From Chloroflexota bacterium (GTDB lineage Bacteria; Chloroflexota; UBA4733), in assembly GCA_023381895.1 (NCBI GenBank), contig JAMCTA010000165.1, positions 1 through 7,555 of the forward strand: a DNA stretch of 7,555 bases, read 5' to 3'. Positions 5,625 through 7,555 of this stretch are shown here, in pieces (the stretch's first letter is position 1; each line of letters begins with the position of its first letter). A program made the position numbers and the translations under genes. The notes under the pieces were generated by a model. It was not told the origin of the DNA, did no database searches, and saw only the letters and a list, made by a program, of their open reading frames with translations.

Positions 5625-6803
5625 GTGGCTTCGGTCGCACAGAACGCCTCCACGAATCGCCTGCGCAAGTTGGAGGGGTTGGGGCAGAGCGTCTGGCAGG
5701 ACAATATCACGCGAGGGCAACTCCAAACTGGTCAGCTCAAGCAGCTCGTCGAAGAGGATGGCATCAGCGGGGTGACGTCGAACCCATCCATCTTCGAGAA
5801 GGCCATTGGCTCAGGGAGCGAGTACGACGGTGCGATCCGCCAACTCCTCGGCAAGGGTCAGGAGACCCCTACAATTCTCGATGCACTCATGCTTGAGGAC
5901 ATTCGAAGTGCTGCCGACGTGCTTCGCCCCGCATGGGAAGCGGCGGGGCATCGCGATGGCTTCGTAAGCATCGAAGTCGCGCCAAACCTCGCTCGCAACA
6001 CAGAGGAGACGATCACTGAAGCGAGGCGCTTGTGGCAGGCTGTGGGCCGGCCGAACGTGATGGTCAAGATTCCGGGTACGGTTGAGGGTGTACCGGCAAT
6101 CCGACAGTGCCTGAGCGAGGGCATCAACATCAACGTGACCCTGCTGTTCTCCTTGGATCACTACGAGGCGGTAGCCTGGGCTTTCATCGAGGCGATGGAA
6201 GCGCGCGTGAAGGCAGGTCTTCCGATTCGAGATCTGGCCTCGGTCGCAAGCTTCTTCGTAAGCCGTGTGGACACCATCGTGGACAAGACCTTACGTGGCA
6301 GGATCGCAGCCTCAACAAGCGATGGCGAGCGAGCCCAGCTCGAGAGTCTGTTGGGCACTATCGCGATAGCCAATGCGAAGCTCGCTTATGCCCGCTTCGA
6401 GGAGATTTTCAGCTCAGCGAATCCGCGCTTCGCAGCGTTCGCAGCACAAGGGGCTCAAGTGCAGCGGCCTCTATGGGCCAGCACCAGTATGAAGGATCCG
6501 AAGCGGCGTGATGTTCTCTATGTGGAGGAGCTCATCGCGGAGCAGACCGTCAACACCATGCCACCGCAGACCATTGATGCCTTCCGCGAGCATGGTGCCG
6601 TGCGCGGTTTGACCGCGAAGGAAAACGTAGACGTCGCGCGTGCTCGGATTCAGCTCCTGGCAAACCTCAACATCAGTTTTGAAGAGTTGACCGATGAGCT
6701 CGAGAACGATGGCGTCAGGTTGTTTGAAGAGGCTTTCAACAAGCTGCTTGTTGAAACAGCGCATAAGGTTGAAGAGTTACGCTCGACTCCAGCTACCCGC
6801 TAG
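5625..6803 (+). CDS. tal: Transaldolase
   Basis: 392-residue cytoplasmic enzyme of the non-oxidative pentose phosphate pathway. It moves a three-carbon dihydroxyacetone unit from sedoheptulose 7-phosphate to glyceraldehyde 3-phosphate through a lysine Schiff base. Seen: SVWQDNI near residue 22 with Asp26, GVTSNPSIFEKAI (49-61), SIEVAP with Glu117, NVMVKIPGT with Schiff-base Lys148, NVTLLFS with Asn170 and Thr172, SFFVSRVDTIVDK with Ser209 and Arg214, and the RPLWASTSMKDP and VNTMPP blocks typical of the longer bacterial transaldolases. All expected catalytic residues are present and the length fits that subfamily, a stand-alone enzyme without a phosphoglucose isomerase fusion. It diverges from the importer operon and converges on the sulfatase gene across 180 bases. 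A near-perfect palindrome lies within its last codons (6734-6756). Confidence 0.95.
   Translation: MASVAQNASTNRLRKLEGLGQSVWQDNITRGQLQTGQLKQLVEEDGISGVTSNPSIFEKAIGSGSEYDGAIRQLLGKGQETPTILDALMLEDIRSAADVLRPAWEAAGHRDGFVSIEVAPNLARNTEETITEARRLWQAVGRPNVMVKIPGTVEGVPAIRQCLSEGININVTLLFSLDHYEAVAWAFIEAMEARVKAGLPIRDLASVASFFVSRVDTIVDKTLRGRIAASTSDGERAQLESLLGTIAIANAKLAYARFEEIFSSANPRFAAFAAQGAQVQRPLWASTSMKDPKRRDVLYVEELIAEQTVNTMPPQTIDAFREHGAVRGLTAKENVDVARARIQLLANLNISFEELTDELENDGVRLFEEAFNKLLVETAHKVEELRSTPATR
6734..6756. repeat. 23-base palindrome inside the end of tal
   Basis: TTTCAACAAGC (6734-6744), centre t (6745), GCTTGTTGAAA (6746-6756): 11-bp perfect arms with a single-base centre. It encodes the FNKLLVE part of the C-terminal helix, which fits the family, so it lies within normal coding sequence 47 bases before the stop. 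Confidence 0.85.
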
Positions 6804-6983
6804 CCCTCGTAGGAAGCCTTACTTATCGGGAGAGAACCGCACATTTCTGAACGCTATGCCATCCCCTTGTAGAAGTGCACCAGACAGTTATCTTCGACAG
6901 GATGCTGCCGTAGCTTCGAACGGGCATCGTCTCGACCAATGGGTTGGCCTCTGACCACTAGAGCAGCAGTTCCAGCACAGGGT

Positions 6984-7555
6984 TCAGGCGGACGTGGCCC
7001 GGGCGTTGTGCCGTGCCACCATCGTCTCGAAGTCCAGTGTCAGCGAGCAGTGACGGAACGGATCATCTACTCCAGTGTAGGGATGAAGCCGGTCCAGGCG
7101 CTCTCGCATAAGGCGTTTCAGTATTGCGACCATCTGCGGGTGCTGTGTGGCGGCGTTGTGTTGCTCGTGAGGATCGCTATGCCGGTCGAAGAGCTGAATA
7201 TGCGGATCGCGCGGCCGGCCGAGGAAATCAGGCAGCGGGGTGCCATCGGTGCGAGCCGTAATCGGCTCGATGAGGCGCCATTCGGGCGTGACGACGCCAT
7301 GACTCACCTGACGGGAGGCTTCGCCGATCGGCGCTGACAGGCGCACGCTAGGAGCACCTCTCAATAGAGGCATGAGACTGACTCCAGCGACCTCTGTGGG
7401 CTGGATGAGTGGCAGCCCACAGAGGTCGAGAATTGTTGGCGTGACATCCATACTGGATGCCAGACTCGAAACTCTTAGTCCCGCTGGAATCTCTCCCGGG
7501 AGTCTGAGGAGCAATGCGCACCTGGTCACGGCATTATGAATAGTGTGGTGATCGA
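6984..7555 (-). CDS. Sulfatase, C-terminal part (5' end beyond the window)
   Basis: Arylsulfatase-type hydrolase that removes sulfate esters, often from polysaccharides or glycans. The frame is open to the right edge (…HNAVTRCALLLRLPGEIPAG), so the GTG at 7529 is an internal valine codon and not the start. Seen: LLLRLPGEIPAGLRV, SMDVTPTILDLCGL, AGVSLMPLLRG, then PEWRLIEPI and the late QLFDRHSDPHEQHNAA stretch matching the family's usual 'LYDL..DP.E..NLA' end. The stop is TGA at 6986-6984. The active-site Cys/Ser-x-Pro-x-Arg motif and most metal ligands lie outside, so catalytic competence and choline-, aryl- or glycan-type specificity cannot be judged. The visible part shows no signal peptide because the N-terminus is missing. 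It converges on transaldolase. A strong perfect inverted repeat lies within the coding sequence. Confidence 0.88.
   Translation of the reverse strand, partial: DHHTIHNAVTRCALLLRLPGEIPAGLRVSSLASSMDVTPTILDLCGLPLIQPTEVAGVSLMPLLRGAPSVRLSAPIGEASRQVSHGVVTPEWRLIEPITARTDGTPLPDFLGRPRDPHIQLFDRHSDPHEQHNAATQHPQMVAILKRLMRERLDRLHPYTGVDDPFRHCSLTLDFETMVARHNARATSA
7388..7428. repeat. 16-bp-arm perfect inverted repeat inside the sulfatase gene
   Basis: CGACCTCTGTGGGCTG (7388-7403) and CAGCCCACAGAGGTCG (7413-7428) are exact reverse complements around a 9-base spacer. On the coding strand they encode DLCGL and QPTEV, a place where the sulfatase family fits well, so the frame is not disturbed. No T-run follows on either strand. 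Confidence 0.95.

Noticed and set aside
6804..6983. Possible terminator between the converging tal and sulfatase genes
   Set aside because: The best pairing is CCAA/TTGG with a short loop and no T-run, too weak to call.

Overview
The window holds six clear protein-coding genes, one small doubtful one, and about 350 bp of regulatory DNA. It reads as a bacterial chromosome segment of moderately high GC. Four of the genes start on GTG or TTG. The sugar-binding lipoprotein combines a Tat-like twin-arginine stretch with a lipobox, and the dihydroorotate dehydrogenase is the membrane-linked class 2 type. Together these suit a Chloroflexota-like or similar free-living heterotroph, but that placement is a low-confidence guess. 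I see no tRNA, rRNA, CRISPR array, transposase or phage gene.

Layout. (1) Bases 1-836, minus strand: the N-terminal five-sixths or so of class 2 dihydroorotate dehydrogenase (pyrD), cut by the left edge. (2) 951-1178, plus: a possible 75-residue protein of unknown function. (3) 1266-2042, plus: an HpcH/HpaI-family metal-dependent 2-keto-acid aldolase with every catalytic residue at the same number as in E. coli HpaI. (4) 5275 down to 2054, minus: a three-gene ABC sugar importer operon (binding lipoprotein, MalF-type permease, MalG-type permease) with no ATPase gene. It runs tail-to-tail into the aldolase with 11 bp between stops. (5) 5276-5624: a divergent control region with near-direct repeats and several hairpins. 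(6) 5625-6803, plus: a complete transaldolase. (7) 6804-6983: a convergent 180-bp gap with no convincing terminator. (8) 6984-7555, minus: the C-terminal part of a sulfatase whose start and catalytic cysteine lie beyond the right edge.

How the genes fit. The importer, the 2-keto-acid aldolase and transaldolase make a plausible set for taking up a sugar or sugar derivative and splitting it into pyruvate/aldehyde and pentose-phosphate intermediates. The sulfatase suggests that the source glycan could be sulfated. The substrate cannot be read from the sequence. pyrD belongs to pyrimidine synthesis and looks like an unrelated neighbour.

The most unusual signals are not genes. A 27-bp perfect direct repeat lies inside both the binding-protein gene (5149-5175) and the MalF-type permease gene (3531-3557). 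It is read in different frames, so it is shared as DNA and not as protein. A 16-bp-arm perfect inverted repeat lies inside the sulfatase coding sequence (7388-7428), and a 23-base palindrome with a one-base centre lies near the end of the transaldolase gene (6734-6756).
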